Position numbers and translations under genes: made by a program. The notes under the pieces were generated by a model. The model was not told where the DNA came from. It saw only the letters and a list, made by a program, of their open reading frames with translations, and did no database searches. This document shows positions 1 through 12,488 of a stretch of 64,000 nt of DNA, piece by piece; within the stretch, counting starts at the first letter, position 1; every line of letters begins with the position of its first letter. The DNA lies in NCBI GenBank assembly GCA_008802785.1, contig VUYT01000001.1:682001-746000 (forward strand), written 5' to 3'. The stretch comes from Symmetrospora coprosmae. Lineage: Eukaryota > Basidiomycota > Cystobasidiomycetes > Symmetrosporaceae.

Positions 1-507
1 CTGCGCTGAACTGCCGACTACCGCCTGCTTACCAGCTCATTTAGGATGAAGGTCTAGATTGGAAGGGATGGGAGCGTCAGCAGTGAACATGGCGGTCTGG
101 TGGATGTGCACATACCTGACACTTCGAGTTGGCGTTATTGTCAATGCCTCTCAGGAAGTGCCATTGAAGGACCGAAGAGTCTTCGCCTAACTTCGACCCG
201 GACAGACTGCCGAGTTATCGTAAGCACGGTACGCATCTCTGTTTCAACAACATTAGCGGACTCACCAATTTGCAACGTCCAATGTGACTGCGTTGTCTCC
301 TAGATCTTCGGTACCAGCCGCAAAGAAGCGGACATATGGTCGAGCAAGAGAGAGGTCTAGCCTCTTGTCGGCACAGCCGAGGGGATCGCATCGCTTGTCG
401 AGAGAGCGGACGTCAATGCTCATATTCATGCCTGCAGGAGCTGCAGTGGTCGATCTGGCCAGGAGACTGGTGAAGGCGAGCACAGTGAGCTGGAGGATAG
501 CGATCAT
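1..507 (-). CDS. Small secreted cysteine-containing protein, paralogue A (3' end outside window)
   Basis: Seen: exon 1 at 266-507 starts with an ATG and a hydrophobic signal peptide (MIAILQLTVLAFTSLLARS), followed by a Kex2-type LDKR site directly before a cysteine. Exon 2 at 116-206 encodes 31 residues ending in KCQ at a GTATGT donor. The next exon lies left of the window. The mature start (KRCDPLGC, then RLDLSLARPYVRF) matches the neighbour at 1016-2106 almost motif for motif, and exon 2 (CLSGSKLGED, LQW) matches the neighbour's CQSGGKLGGD stretch. Inference: a secreted, probably proprotein-processed protein of unknown function, duplicated in tandem with its neighbour. It may be an effector or surface protein, but no known domain is recognised. 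The intron between exons 1 and 2 (207-265) is absent from the paralogue. Confidence 0.75.
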
Positions 508-1015
508 GTTGGGAAACGACAGTGGGTCGCGTCTAGCGCGAGAGTGGGATGAGAGAATGTGCTGGTGAAATAGAGAGCAGAGGCAAGCGATGAAGCGGCA
601 TCGCTAGATTATAGGACAGCGCTGACGGCACAGACGGGTCTTAATATCCTCAGAGGCGTGAAGGGCCCTTTGATCGGCAATTTTCTCCCTTGAATGCTCG
701 GTTTGACTGGGGGCGGCGCTGTGGCTTGTCCGGTCTTGGCCAGATGCGAGTCAGCAGCTGCAGTGCTGCTTGTAGGGCGTGCTCCTTCTGCCTTTCACTG
801 TAGTTGCACAATGAACCCGGGGCAGGTCGAGTCAGGGCTGTGCGGAAGGGGAAAGCAGCTGCTCTGATGCAGTCAGCTCATGTGCGATGACTAGCGCGGT
901 GGAACCATGCATAGCACTCTGCCAGCCTCCGACAGGCAGATTGCAAATGGTTTGCCAGAGCCAGCTCCGTATACAATTCACAGCGCAGCTAGAAACCGCA
1001 CACCAAGCCGTGGGA
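508..1015. other. Intergenic region between the two secreted paralogues
   Basis: This 508 nt stretch lies upstream of paralogue A and downstream of paralogue B. It must hold the promoter of A and the 3' region of B. I see no convincing ORF or repeat in it. Confidence 0.6.
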
Positions 1016-2106
1016 TTATGCAGTGTTTAGCGTTATGCGCTTGTCCTGGTCAAAGTCGGAGCTGACGTCGCCTGTGTGGACGTATGTCAGTCGCATGGAA
1101 GGTCCCGTCACATGTGGCGATACTTACGAAGGTTCCAGTAAAGGTCATCAGGACGCTTCTGCATGCTGTCCCCGCAGTCTTCGGCGTGAAGTCCTCCACC
1201 ATCCTTCGGATCACCTGATCTGTCGGCCACCAGGCACCGCCAGAGCTGCTCGGGACCATCCTTGTCGCTCTTGCCTTTCGCCAGTTTGATCATGCACTTT
1301 GTTCCGATCTTCTGGTTCTTTGCCTCCCCTCCTCGGACTTCCGCGCAATCGAATACAACTCTGGATATGGTCATTTATATCGACGTCAATGACTTGCCAA
1401 GAAGACCCGCCCGAAGACGGTCAGCTCACTGTTGTTCGGGTGTCCACAGCGGGTCTGGAAGGGTGGCGGCTTCAGCTCAGAAGCTGGTAGGATAGACGGC
1501 AAGAGCAGCTCACCGAGCTTCTCAAATTTGGGCGACCAGAGCTTGTTGTGCCAGCCGTAGAAAAGGTTTGTAGCACTGACTTGAACACTGTAAGTCTGGG
1601 TCTTGCCGAACCCTCCCTGTATGAGAGCGCGAATGCCGGACCGGGCAAAGTGTCAGCTCAGGTTATCGCTAGAGATGCTGCTAGGCGCGCAACACCGACG
1701 AGTTCATTCAGAACGAAGGTCTATATTGAGAGACACGGGGCACGAGCGCTCAGCCTTCCAGACCATCGCATCAAACAGACGGGAGAGAACGCACCTGGCA
1801 AGCCTTCTCCGCCTTCTTATCTATACCCTTGCCGTTGTGCCACTGCAAAGTAGTATCGTCGCCGCCTAGCTTGCCACCAGACTGGCAGTCTTTGATGTCT
1901 AGGCGGATCTGCTCCTCGGGCCCTTTGTCATCGGTATTGGAGAGGATAAACATGACATAGGGCCTGCGGAGGGACAGATCGAGCCTGTTGGATGCACAAC
2001 CAGGCTCGGCACAACGTTTGACGAGGGCGCGCTCAGCCGGCGCTGCGCAGCACGCGGCAGCCAGGCAACAGACGAGGAGGGTCGTATAGGCGAGGCGGAG
2101 GGACAT
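1016..2106 (-). CDS. Small secreted cysteine-containing protein, paralogue B (242 aa, 5 exons)
   Basis: Seen: exons at 1795-2106, 1514-1616, 1430-1454 (25 nt), 1128-1360 and 1016-1071; all junctions have GT-AG ends and keep frame to a TAA stop. The protein starts with a signal peptide (MSLRLAYTTLLVCC) and has a Kex2-type LVKR site before the first mature cysteine. It contains about eight cysteines in the mature part (for example KRC, PGC, KDC, KAC, FDC, TKC, RC, EDC) and no membrane anchor. I chose the ATG at 2106 over the in-frame one at 2157 because it puts the hydrophobic segment at the N-terminus. Inference: a processed extracellular protein of unknown fold, paralogous to the gene at 1-507. 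The exon 3 and 4 joins are the least certain part. Confidence 0.72.
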
Positions 2107-2714
2107 GGCAGTAGAGGCGCGATAGAGAAGGTGAAAGGGTGTGTGGTATTGGTGCACGTCCTGCGTGATGAGACTTGATACTTGAGTGGACCTGCCGGGG
2201 TATGCGTAGAGATTCGCTGTTGCTGGTTCAGAGGCAAGTGCCGCACGGACAGCCTAGGTGATCTTGGAGTCGAGCTCAAGCCCCCTCCTGGTTCCAAAGC
2301 GCTGCGTGAGAAATCTGGGCAGTCAAAGGAGAGGTTGCCGACCGCACCCATTCATCGGAGGCTGACGCGCTGCACGAGCTGGGCGCTCTGGGTTTAAGCA
2401 GGTTATGCTCGAATCGGGGATGTGTAAGCCAGAGACGTCCGTTGCTACGAAGGGCACGGCATAGCGTTGTTACATCAAAATAGCAGCATGTTTCATATGA
2501 TGATCCAGCCGAGGCACCCTCAGTCTTCGTACTTGACGCTCCGGACTGAGCGTGATGAAGGACGTCGACGCAGACTCGGATCGCTTGCACTCGTTGCCGT
2601 GGCTACGCTTGTGACTGAAGTGCCGAACGACCTCGTTGAAGCTTGTTCGCCAGCAAGCGATGCAGTAGCAGCCGACTGTCGGCATCAAAGGTCGTCAGCG
2701 CCAGCTTACATAGA
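2107..2714. other. Intergenic region upstream of secreted paralogue B
   Basis: About 600 nt between the start of paralogue B and the stop of seipin, both on the minus strand. The ORFs here have no protein sense or splice support. It should hold the promoter of paralogue B; no clear TATA box or other named element was recognised. Confidence 0.5.
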
Positions 2715-4366
2715 TCAGCCCTGCTCAAGCCGCCGTGCACCCACCCCTCCCACAGTCTCGGCATCATCGTCGAGATCTTCTTTCTTGGCCGGCACATCCT
2801 CCCAGCCTTTAGCAGCCTCGTCGCCACTCTCCTCCCCTTTGACCACGACGGCGGACTCATCCCCACTCGTCTCTGCACCGCTCAGGCCCGACTTGCTCTC
2901 TTCATCCTCGAGCTTGACATGCCCGAGCACAGTATCGTCGGCGTCTGTAGCGCCGTACGGTTGCATACGAGGTCCTGCTTGCCGGGCAGCCTCCCGAGCG
3001 CGCTCCTGGCCAGCCTGTCGCTCGGCAAGATCGTGTCTCTGCAGGTCGGTCAGACTGCGTGGTTTGCCGGACGCCCCATCCTGTGTTGCCCGTGGCTTGC
3101 CGTTGTCCTTCGCGACCGCAGAATCGAGGCCCTTGCCACTGCTCGCGCGCGACAGAAGCGCCGTGATTGCCCAGATTGTGAGGCAGCCGCCGAGCGTGAG
3201 GACGAAGAAGGTGCTGCTAAAGAAGAGGAACGAGATGATGCGGTGATTGTACATGAACCAGCTGGGGCCGGGCCGGGCCGGTACAATCAGTCAGGACAGG
3301 AGCTATCGAGCACGGCAGGCGCGAAGAGTAGGCAATACGGAAGTACACACCGGAATCCTTGCAGATGGGCTACAAAACGTAGATCCGCCTTGTAGACCTG
3401 CAACTCCCGCGCGACGTTGGCGGCTCCCACGTATGGCTGACACTGCGCAGCCAGGCTGTTCTCGCCATTTGCGATGGCGGCAGCTGCTGACGCAGGATAG
3501 GCGTCGGCCCTTCCGACCGACACGACAGCTTTTGCAATGTCTCCCGTTCTGAAGCGCCTCAGCACTTGGCGGGTGACCAAGGGCACCCGTAGCTTCTGCT
3601 GTGGGGACCCGGACCCGAAGAGGAGGTAGAGCGGCAGGCGCAGGATGGTCTGGATAGTGTCGACAAGGCTTGGACGCCAGATGAGGGATGCCTGAGCCAG
3701 CTTGCGGGTGTGAATCAGCTTGAGAAGGCAGAAGGCCGGCCTGCTGAACCCGGCCTGGCCGGCCGGCAGGGGTTTGAGAGCTAACTCACAGACCTCGCCG
3801 ACTTGATGACGGCGGCTCCGCCCTTGCTGCCGTGTAGCTCGAGATCGACCATGAAGTTGCCCAGGTCCATGTTTGAGCGCGAAGACGGGACGACGAGATC
3901 AAGCACGACGTCGTAGATTTGTTCCGAGGCGAACGAGACGCTGCTCAGGTCAATCTCGGCGAACGGCGGTCTCCCGTGGCTGCGGAGATGAGCCCAACAA
4001 GCGGTTTCAGCGATTGCTGGCAACCGCAATCGGCTCTGATTTCTGACCATCTCCGCACACGCACCCGTACTGCAGCCAGACGGCCTTCGAGGTGCCGATG
4101 CGGGGGATGTAGTTCCAGTAGAAGACCCAGTAGGCCACGCCAGAGACAGCGAGCGAGACTGCGACGATGGTGCTCAGGACGAGCGATGTGATGACCGTCT
4201 TGTGCACTGCGGGCGACTGCACGACAGCTTTCGACGGTGACACGACGAGCTTGTCGATGACGTCGCGGGCAGTCTCGACGAGCCTTGTGCCAGTGGGGAA
4301 TGAGCGGGCGCCAGAGTCCGTCGCGGGAGCCACTGCGCGTCCGCCATCCCTGTAAGTCGACGGCAT
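2715..4366 (-). CDS. Seipin, lipid-droplet assembly factor (468 aa, 4 exons)
   Basis: Seen: exons at 4065-4366, 3790-3979, 3351-3718 and 2715-3261, all in frame. The N-terminal part has a membrane helix around VITSLVLSTIVAVSLAVSG followed by YWNYIPRIG and VWLQYG. Then come the seipin lumenal signatures YDVVLDLVVP, GNFMVDLELHG and IKSARS, then LIWRPSLVDTI and PLYLLFG, and a second membrane helix starting WFMYNHRIISFLFF. The C-terminus is a long acidic, charged tail. Known of the family: seipin oligomers sit at ER-lipid droplet contacts and control droplet biogenesis. The in-frame extension upstream of 4366 begins with TTG only, so the ATG at 4366 is preferred. The tail of about 145 residues has no recognised domain. 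Confidence 0.9.
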
Positions 4367-4795
4367 AGCGTGCTGCTGCGTGTGTCTGCCCCTGCCACTC
4401 CTCCGGATGCTGCTTGTGGGGAGGCAGAGCTGGCCCCTGCGCGAAAGGCGTGACCCCAAAGACGGACAAGGGCAAGCGAGCGATCCCCTCTTGACCGCAC
4501 CTCATCCACAATCTACAGGGTCTTTCAGATCTGTTAGAAGGCCGCATTTCGCACAGCAGAGCCACCGGTACAACCGCCAGTACGTACCGCGTGATCCGCA
4601 CCCGCACCCGCCACGCAAGCTCGAGACGAGACGGGGCCTGGTGACGACGCTCTCGGGCACAGACGCGCAAGCTTCAGAGGCCACGCACGCGCGCGCTTGC
4701 GTAGACGGCGAACAGGGTGAGTCCGGACATTGTTGGCTTACCCTCTGGCTCCCTTTTGCTTGTCATCGCTTCCCCTGGGCAGCCAGACTAACACC
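4367..4795. promoter_or_regulatory. Divergent promoter region, seipin / BLM10
   Basis: A 429 nt stretch separating two divergently transcribed genes, so it must carry both promoters and 5' UTRs. ORFs overlapping it on both strands look like shadows. No specific factor-binding site is asserted. Confidence 0.5.
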
Positions 4796-7700
4796 ATGGA
4801 GGCTCACGTTGCGCACCTCCTCCAGCAGAAGCACGAGCAGCAGGATCTCGGCGGAGGTGAGAGGAGCAGCATCGCGTGCCTGGAACAGAGGACGTACAGC
4901 CCTGCTGACGCTGTCATTCCTCCATCCTGCTCGCAGACACCCCACACATCAATCTCTTCGCCAAGATGGACGAAGATGAGCTCGTCATCGACTCGCCGGA
5001 GCAGAGTCCCATGGAGGACGAGGACCTCGAGGACGTCGAAGAGCAGCTCAAGCTCGGGCAGCCCGCATCGAGCACAGTCAAGCAACCAAAGGACAGAGAT
5101 GCGAACCGAGAGCAGGTTAGTCTCGGCCGCGTCTCGCGTTGACCGCTTTTCGATGCGAGAACACGCACTGACATTTGCATCCTGCTTGACGCAACACAGT
5201 ACCTGACCTACCCCGAAAGCCTTCCATACAAGTGCGAGTCGCTTGAGGAGATGGACGCTCAGCTCGACCTCATCACCCAGAGAATCAGCCAGGCCATCCA
5301 GGCTCGAGACTATGACAGTGGGCAGGGAGAGAGCCTTCAGCCTAGAAGCAACCCAGGGTGCGCTGCTGATGCCATGACTGCTCGCACACAGTCGGCTTCC
5401 TGCAATGGAACCATCGCCTCGAATGGTAAGCTGTGCCTGGCTCTGTCCGCTAGATCCCCGCGAACCTCGTCTGACACGAGTGCTGCACCAGCTGGATCTC
5501 GCTCAAGTACCCCATGAAGCGGGTTGTACGAGCCAAGCTCGCGCGCCTTTATTACGAGCTCGCCGTCCTTCCCGGCATGGATCCCCGTCTGATCGATTCT
5601 GCGAGCGCAATGTGCATGTCGCTGCTGGCCAACAAGAAGAAGCTCGACATCAACGACCTCCAGCTACCGTGGGAGCCGCTGTACGCCGTGCTGGAGCGCG
5701 AGCTCTTTCCAAAGAAGCGCAAGACGGGCATCACCAACATCTCGACGACGCTCCTCACCCTCACCGAGTTCTGCCAGCGCTTCTTTTCGCCGCACGAGAT
5801 CCCGAAAATGCTCTCGACGTTCCTGCCGCAGCTCGACGGATCCAGCCTCAGCAGCATCCTTACGACACAATCCTTCATGGCGCACTTCCTGCCCCTCTCG
5901 CATCCGCAGGAGTGGCTCACACCGTCCTTTGTCCTCTGGGACAGCTTTAGCAACTCGCAGATCTACACCGAGCAGTGGCTAGATGTCATGTCCAGGCTTG
6001 CAGAAAAGCATGTCGACCCCAACATCTCGGATCCCAAGCTCATCGTCAAGTATCAGATGGCAGCAGAGCAGAGGTCTACGATTTCTTCCACCATCGCCGA
6101 GCAGCCAGAGCGTGGCGATAGGCAGACGAGTGCGGCGCCGGACACTGCCGATGCTGAGATGCGCGCATCATCAGAGGCTCCTTCTACTGCATTGCCAGTA
6201 GCAGCCGAGAACATGTCGGGCAAGCCAGAGAAGTGGAAAGGAATCAGGAAGGACGTTGGTATCTTCACTTTTGAGCAGTGGGACCTGTTGATGCAGAAGA
6301 CACTCAGAGCAATGGGTGAGTTCCATCCCCAGGGGATCGCGAGGGCTCAGTCTGACGTGCTCTGGACAAACAGGCATCCCGGTCGGCAACATCCGCAAGT
6401 CCGGCAACAATTTCATCTCACATGGCGGCGGAGAGCTCGGTGCCGCGAATGCAGACGCGGCAGCGAGTGGTACCGTGCTCAAGATGAAAAAGCCTTCCGA
6501 GAAGCTACATTCCCTGGCCATCCTGCTCATCTACTCTATGTCAGCGGACTCGCCCGTCCTGGAGAAGACGCCTGCACCGTCCAAGCAGCCCTCGCGGCGC
6601 CCCTCAGCCACTGCCTTGAGCAGTTTGAACGGCTCGACTCCGGCCAGCAACGGCACAGACACGCCAACAACTGCAAAGGCCTACGTTGCCGGTTCACGCG
6701 CTCTCGACTCGCTTGTCAAGTTCATCAACGCCACAGAGACGTTTTTTCACCCGTCCAACTACGGTCACTGGTCAGCCGCGCTGGCACGCTTTCTGCAAAA
6801 CCTCCTCTGGGAGTTTACGAAGCGGTGGGGCGAGGAGGAGAAGCCAGATTGCAAGACACCGAGGCAGTGGCGCTTGACACACAAGATCAAGCGTGAGCTT
6901 GTTCTATGCACGAGGCCCGTGGCATTGCTGGCAATGTTCAGCAAGGATCCCATGGCAATGGGGTCGGCGCAGTCGGCGCTCAAGTCCATGGCATTCTTGG
7001 AGCCAACACTCGTCCTACCTGCGGTGCTCGAGCGCTCCTTCCCGGCGCTGCAAGGTCTGCTCGAGACGCATCGGACGACGGCATGCATGGGCGCACTCGC
7101 AGCCATTGCGCTCCCGCTGGTCTCGCGAGGGAATTACCCAGCAGGGTCAAAGAGCATTCTTCCGCTTCTCGACCTCTGCATCCCCGGTCTGGACGTGAAC
7201 GACCCGCTCAAGACCCTCTCCACCGTCTCGTTCGTAATCCAGTCCTTGTCGACCGTCAAGATTGACGACTTGACCAGACTTGAGGCACTGGATGAGAACG
7301 AGGGGCGTGACTCAGGCATGGGTGGTGTGGAAGGTGGAGCTTCGCCACCGTCCATCGAGATTGACGCGGACGGCCTGGACGGGGACGCCGAGCCTCCCTT
7401 GAGCCGCGCAGAGGAGGACGCGCTCACGCGGGAATCTACAGCAGACTTCCCGGAGTGGATTTCCAAGTTCTTCCGAGCCGTGCTGGCTCTGTATGACCAC
7501 TTGCCCGAGCCCGGACGGAGTGGACGAGCTGGCGGCCGGCTCGAAGAGAGCATGATCAGCACCATCACGGTCGCGTGCGACTTTGTCCTCGGGCAGTCCT
7601 CGCCCGCGATCTATGACATTGCTCTCCAGATCTTCTCAAAGCACGTCATCGCGTCGCCCAAGATCAATTCGGCCCGAGCGATTGGCCATCTCGCAGCATG

Positions 7701-10700
7701 CTTTGGTCGAGCAGATCCCGCAAAGTCGCTCGCGGCCTTCCTTCCCGTCTGCATTGCCAACATCAAGATCGAGCTTGAAAACGGCGCATCCTCCACGCGG
7801 ACAACCAGCACATCGATTCCGATCGAGAGCGACACCGCTTTCCACTGGAACTGTATACTGTTGCTAGGATCTCTGCACATGGGCGGAGAAGAGGTAAGAC
7901 ATATTCGCACTAAGTCAACTTTGCTTAGAGCTGAGCATCCGTTTACACATCGATACAGACCCTCAAGTACCGGACGGAGCTGCTCGAGCTCCTCTCGCTG
8001 ATGCGTGACAAGTCTCTAAGCGAGCGGGGCTACTCGTACGCTGGCAAGATGCTTCAGGCGATTCTAGCATCGCTCACCACGGTCTGGGCGCGAGAGGGTC
8101 GCTCTGCGAACCCAGAAGAGTGGTCGAGCGAAGAATACCAGAAGCGGCCTCACCACCACTGGGGCCATCTCTATACTGCCAATGAGGTCAAGTTCAACTG
8201 GCACACGCCTACCGAGGCGGAAGTCGACTTTGCTCTTGAAGCGCTGCACACTGTCGCTGGGCCTGCTGTCGAGCGGCTCGAGCAGCTCATGGAGCCTGGA
8301 AACCCCGTCAACAAGGAGTGGAGGAACGACTTCAACCGCTACACGAATCTCATTCGAGCAGGTCTGGCCGGAGTGGCTGCGCTGACTGTCGTTACAGAGC
8401 CAGAGACTGCAGGAGAGTCGGTCACGGACATTGGGTGCGTGTCGGCGTCGTCCGTGAGCATTGAGTGTCTATAGCTGACTTCATGTTTGCCCACCGCAGT
8501 GATGAAGACATGGCTTTCCTGTCTGACTTTCCACGATGCAAGTATGGCGCATTCCTCGATGATCCGAACGATCAGCGCTTCAAGAACTTCACGACTCTCA
8601 AGGAGCGCGTGCAGGAGATGTTGCACAGCGCTATCGTCCGCTTGAACAGCATCGACGACAAGTCGGACGACGCCATTGACTCCATCAAGATGGCCATCGC
8701 GACGAGCAAGCACGTCATGCTGAACCACCCGATGGATCGGAGCTCATATGCGAACGTGAAGTGAGTGATTCTGCTGCTGGCAACGGCGAGCCCATCACTG
8801 ACGAAGCAAGGCATCGCACACCATCGTGTAGGCTCTCCTTCACCTTTGCAAGGGATCTCGCTCGTTACACGGTCAATCAGAAGAAGTACCCTCGCCTGAT
8901 CTGGGTTCGGCGCGCCAGCTTGTACCATTCGTCTCGCTTGCGCCTCAACACATTCTACCGCAGCCGAAGCACCCTCGATGATCAGCTCATCAAGGATATC
9001 GCCGAGCTCACCATGTCACAGTACGTCAGTGTCCGGAAGTCTGCCCAGCGCGCGCTCGACAGCATCACGTCCATCTACGACGGCACGAGAAAGATGACAA
9101 TGGACAGCTTCTTCGAGGCGTTGAAGCGTGAGTTTCAGACTGCATGTGCTGGAATTCCTCATGCTGACTGAAAGTTCATGGCGATAACACAGCTGGGAAC
9201 GATCCCGATCGCATGAAGGGCGCTCTCTACGTGCTCGGCAGCAAGAGCTAGTGCGTATCGTTGCCCCCCTCCAAACTGAACCAACACGAGCCGGAGATGA
9301 AGAGCTGAATCGCCCGTCTCTTGTATACTTCTTAGCGGGAACATGGCGATCCTCGATTGGAGCGTTGGACCTACGTATATCATGAAACTCCTCGGCTGTC
9401 AGCACGAGCAAAAGCCTTCAGTCCAGCAACTTGTCAAGGCCGTCACGGGAGATTTCCTCGTCCGACTCGCAGAACCTTCGGTGCGTTCAGCTCACGTGAT
9501 GCATGGCTACCAGACTGACGTTATTCACTCACGCCTGAACAGACCATCAAATTGAGCGTTACCTCTCAAGCTAGTCGAGATGCAGCACTTGCCGTTGAGA
9601 GCATCACCAGCTTGGCTGCCAATAACGAGCAAGTCGAGCGATTGACAACTCACAGCCAAAGGCGGATCGCTTCACGCAACGAAGCCTATGAAAAGCTGTT
9701 CCCAGAGCTTCTCGCCGTCGCGCAGAACCCAAGCAGTCACTGGCGGTACACATTGACAGCTACTGTGAGAATTATAGACGCTTGGCTTTTGCGTGCAACA
9801 ACGGTGACTGACACACCTCACACTCGTACAAAAGCGCTTCCTTCGCGCCCTCATCAGGCGAGATCAGCCACTACCGAAGGAGCTGTCAGCCTATCTGACC
9901 TCCCAGATCATCTCGGAGCTCCCGAATCAGCGAGCCACAGCCATGCTAGCCCTCACCAAGATTCTTCACTTCCTCAAGCTCCGCACTTTCTGCGACTCTG
10001 ACGAGGCACTGCTGCTGCAGAAATCGCGGAATCCGTACAAGATCAAAGTTCAGGTGCCCGAGGTTGCCGACCGGCAGTACACCAAGACGTTCCTGACGTC
10101 CTTCAAGGAGCCTTTGAAGCCGGATTCGTTCGTGCCTCTCTATTCCCAGCACAATGTCTCTGCAGGGCTGACGCACGATGATACCCTCACACAGAGTCCT
10201 TGTAGACAAAAGCGGGACAGGGTGGCTCGTCTGGGGCCGCTCATATGAAGCTTACAAAGCACCCACGGAGGACGCAATCGTCTGGGATGCATCGTCCCAA
10301 GCTGCCATTGACGAGATGCGGGCGCAGATTGTCAACAAGCCCTTCTGGGAGACACTGCTGAAAAACCTTAGCCAAGAGCATACCAGAGACTATCTAGCGT
10401 GAGTGCAGCTTCTCGGACACGCTGGGGCGCAGGACCGAGCTGACAGCGCACTGCCGTCACTACAGCCTGGACAATGTCACGATTGTCAAGTCCATCTTCC
10501 AGATCTTCCAGGACGAGCCTCTCGCTATTGTGCAAGAGCTCGTCACCGATATGATGACGGACAACGACAGACACAAGCAGCGAGCGTCAGCGGAGATCAT
10601 CGGGGGCATCATGCGTGGAGCAAAGCACTGGCCTCTCTCGAAGCAGAAGAAGGTATACGACTGGCTAGCACCCATGTGGCAGAAGATCTTTGACAGCATC

Positions 10701-12413
10701 AATCTCGACACGCAGCCAGCCTGGGAGATGATGGTCGAATACGTGCTCGGTGACCGTGAGTGCATCTTTGCAGCTTGTCGCATGTGTCGCGCCTCCTGAC
10801 ACTCGATTTTGGTAGGCGATCCCCGGCGGAATGAGTCACTCATGACCTTCCTGACCGGCCTCTCGGTCGACAAGGACTCATCAGAGGCATTCAAGGAAGC
10901 GCGCAAGGGCTATCTGGTCGGTAGCACCATGAGTGAGTCAAGCAGAAACCTCCAGACGTATTGCTACTAGACTGAATGTCTCCTCTATTACCACAGAATC
11001 GCTGTCGTGGCGCTTCTCGCCATGGGCGGACGAATTCGCAGACTCGTTCTGGGAAGGCATTACCTCGCCCTACACAGAGGTTCGGCTTGCAATCTCCGAC
11101 AATTTACGCTATTTGAGCGAGATGCGCCTGCACCCCTCGTTCCCGTCAACGGAAGCTTTTCTCGAAGCGTGCCACTCCCAAGACGGCATGCAGCTGCTAG
11201 TGTCTGTCGACACCGAATATGTCCAACGCATCGATTCCGTCGTCAAGTCGCTCGAACGCTGGCGAAGCATTCGACAGCCATTCGCCAAAGACGCTGTTCA
11301 GCCGTATGATTCTGCGTGCTTGACCATTCTCACATGGCTCTGGGGAAGCATGAATGACTATCGTATCGGAACCGTCTACCCCTTCGTGGAGCGACTGCTG
11401 CCGGAGCTCATGCACATGCAGGATCTACAAGATAACCAGGAGTTGCAGAAGTGGGCATCGGTGGTCCTTGCCACTATGGCTGCGTTGTCGTATCCGGCCA
11501 GCATGGTGCCTGCCGTTCTGGACAGTCTCCTCGACCTTTTCAAGAGTCCAAGCTGGCGCACTCGCCTCGCCGTCCTACCGCTACTACAAGGTGAGGAGGT
11601 GGATGCCTTGAGAGGATGTGGATGCCTGGAGACGATCAAGTAGGGCCTAGAAGCTGATATAGTCCTCCATCACAGTCTTCTTTTTCCATCAGCTTTTCTC
11701 GCTATCGGAAGGCCAGATCCGCAGAGTCGTCGAGACGCTCTGCGATCTGCTCAAAGACACCCACGTGAGTGTGGACAGCTACATTGCTGAATGTGAGCCA
11801 GTCTGACAGCTTGCATGTTTTCCCGAATCCAGATCGAGGTCCGCGAAGCTGCTGCCACAACGCTCAGCGGGGTCGTCCGATGCTCGCAGCGAAACTCCAT
11901 TATGGCGTTCAGGGTTTGTGCATGATCCCGCGTCGCGACACGAAGTCCCATACTAACCTTTGCACGACCTCCTCAGGACCGCTTCATCAAGGCAGTGCGG
12001 ACTACGCCCCTCCCCGGCAAGAAAGACACATCGTCAACAGATCAGGAAGCCTTCCAGAAGACATTGCTTGATGCGCACTCTGCCGTGCTGGGCGCATCGG
12101 CTCTGGTACTGGCGTGGCCGTACGAAGTACCGTCGTGGTTGCCAGACCTCCTTCTCACAACCGCGAACCGATTCAGTTCATCCCGAGCACCAGTCTCGAC
12201 GACTGTCAAAGACATGCTCGCACAGTTCAGAAAGACCCATCAAGGTGAGCCAGCTCTTTCGCTCCCTGCGGGCCGCTTGCGACAAAGCTAACTACAGCAT
12301 CGTCTCTCCGCGCCCGCTGCGTAGACACGTGGGCAGAAGACCAGAAGAAGTTCAGCAGCGAGCAGCTGCAGGATCTGAATGACCTCGTAGTGGGCTCCAG
12401 CTACTATGCTTAA
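4796..12413 (+). CDS. BLM10: Proteasome activator Blm10/PA200 (2081 aa, 21 exons)
   Basis: Seen: 21 exons (4796-4856, 4937-5115, 5200-5317, 5392-5425, 5492-6315, 6374-7893, 7959-8434, 8500-8760, 8832-9127, 9193-9250, 9336-9480, 9543-9764, 9835-10127, 10195-10398, 10466-10755, 10816-10932, 10997-11590, 11676-11764, 11833-11913, 11977-12244, 12298-12413) that keep frame throughout and give 2081 residues, close to yeast Blm10. Family signatures near the N-terminus include GFLQWNHRLE, YELAVLPGMDPRLID and FSPHEIPKML. The protein ends in Tyr-Tyr-Ala, the HbYX-type tail that docks into the alpha-ring pocket of the 20S proteasome. Known role: a HEAT-repeat dome that caps and opens the core particle for ATP-independent degradation. 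The start has a good context (ACACCATGG). The join at 10127/10195 is the least certain. Confidence 0.93.
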
Positions 12414-12488
12414 TTAAGTCGCATCGATACTCGTCTCTGTAGCATGTAGCAGTATGCATTGGTCTGCTCCTTTGTCGGCCTTGTTTCG

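Noticed and set aside
1899-2590. Several overlapping ORFs of 70-150 codons on both strands around secreted paralogue B
   Set aside because: They are shadows of the gene or promoter sequence, lack splice sites in sensible places and give low-complexity products.
2467-3395. Plus-strand ORFs of 259 and 250 codons opposite seipin
   Set aside because: Antisense shadows of the GC-rich seipin C-terminal exon; Ser/Arg-rich and without family signatures.
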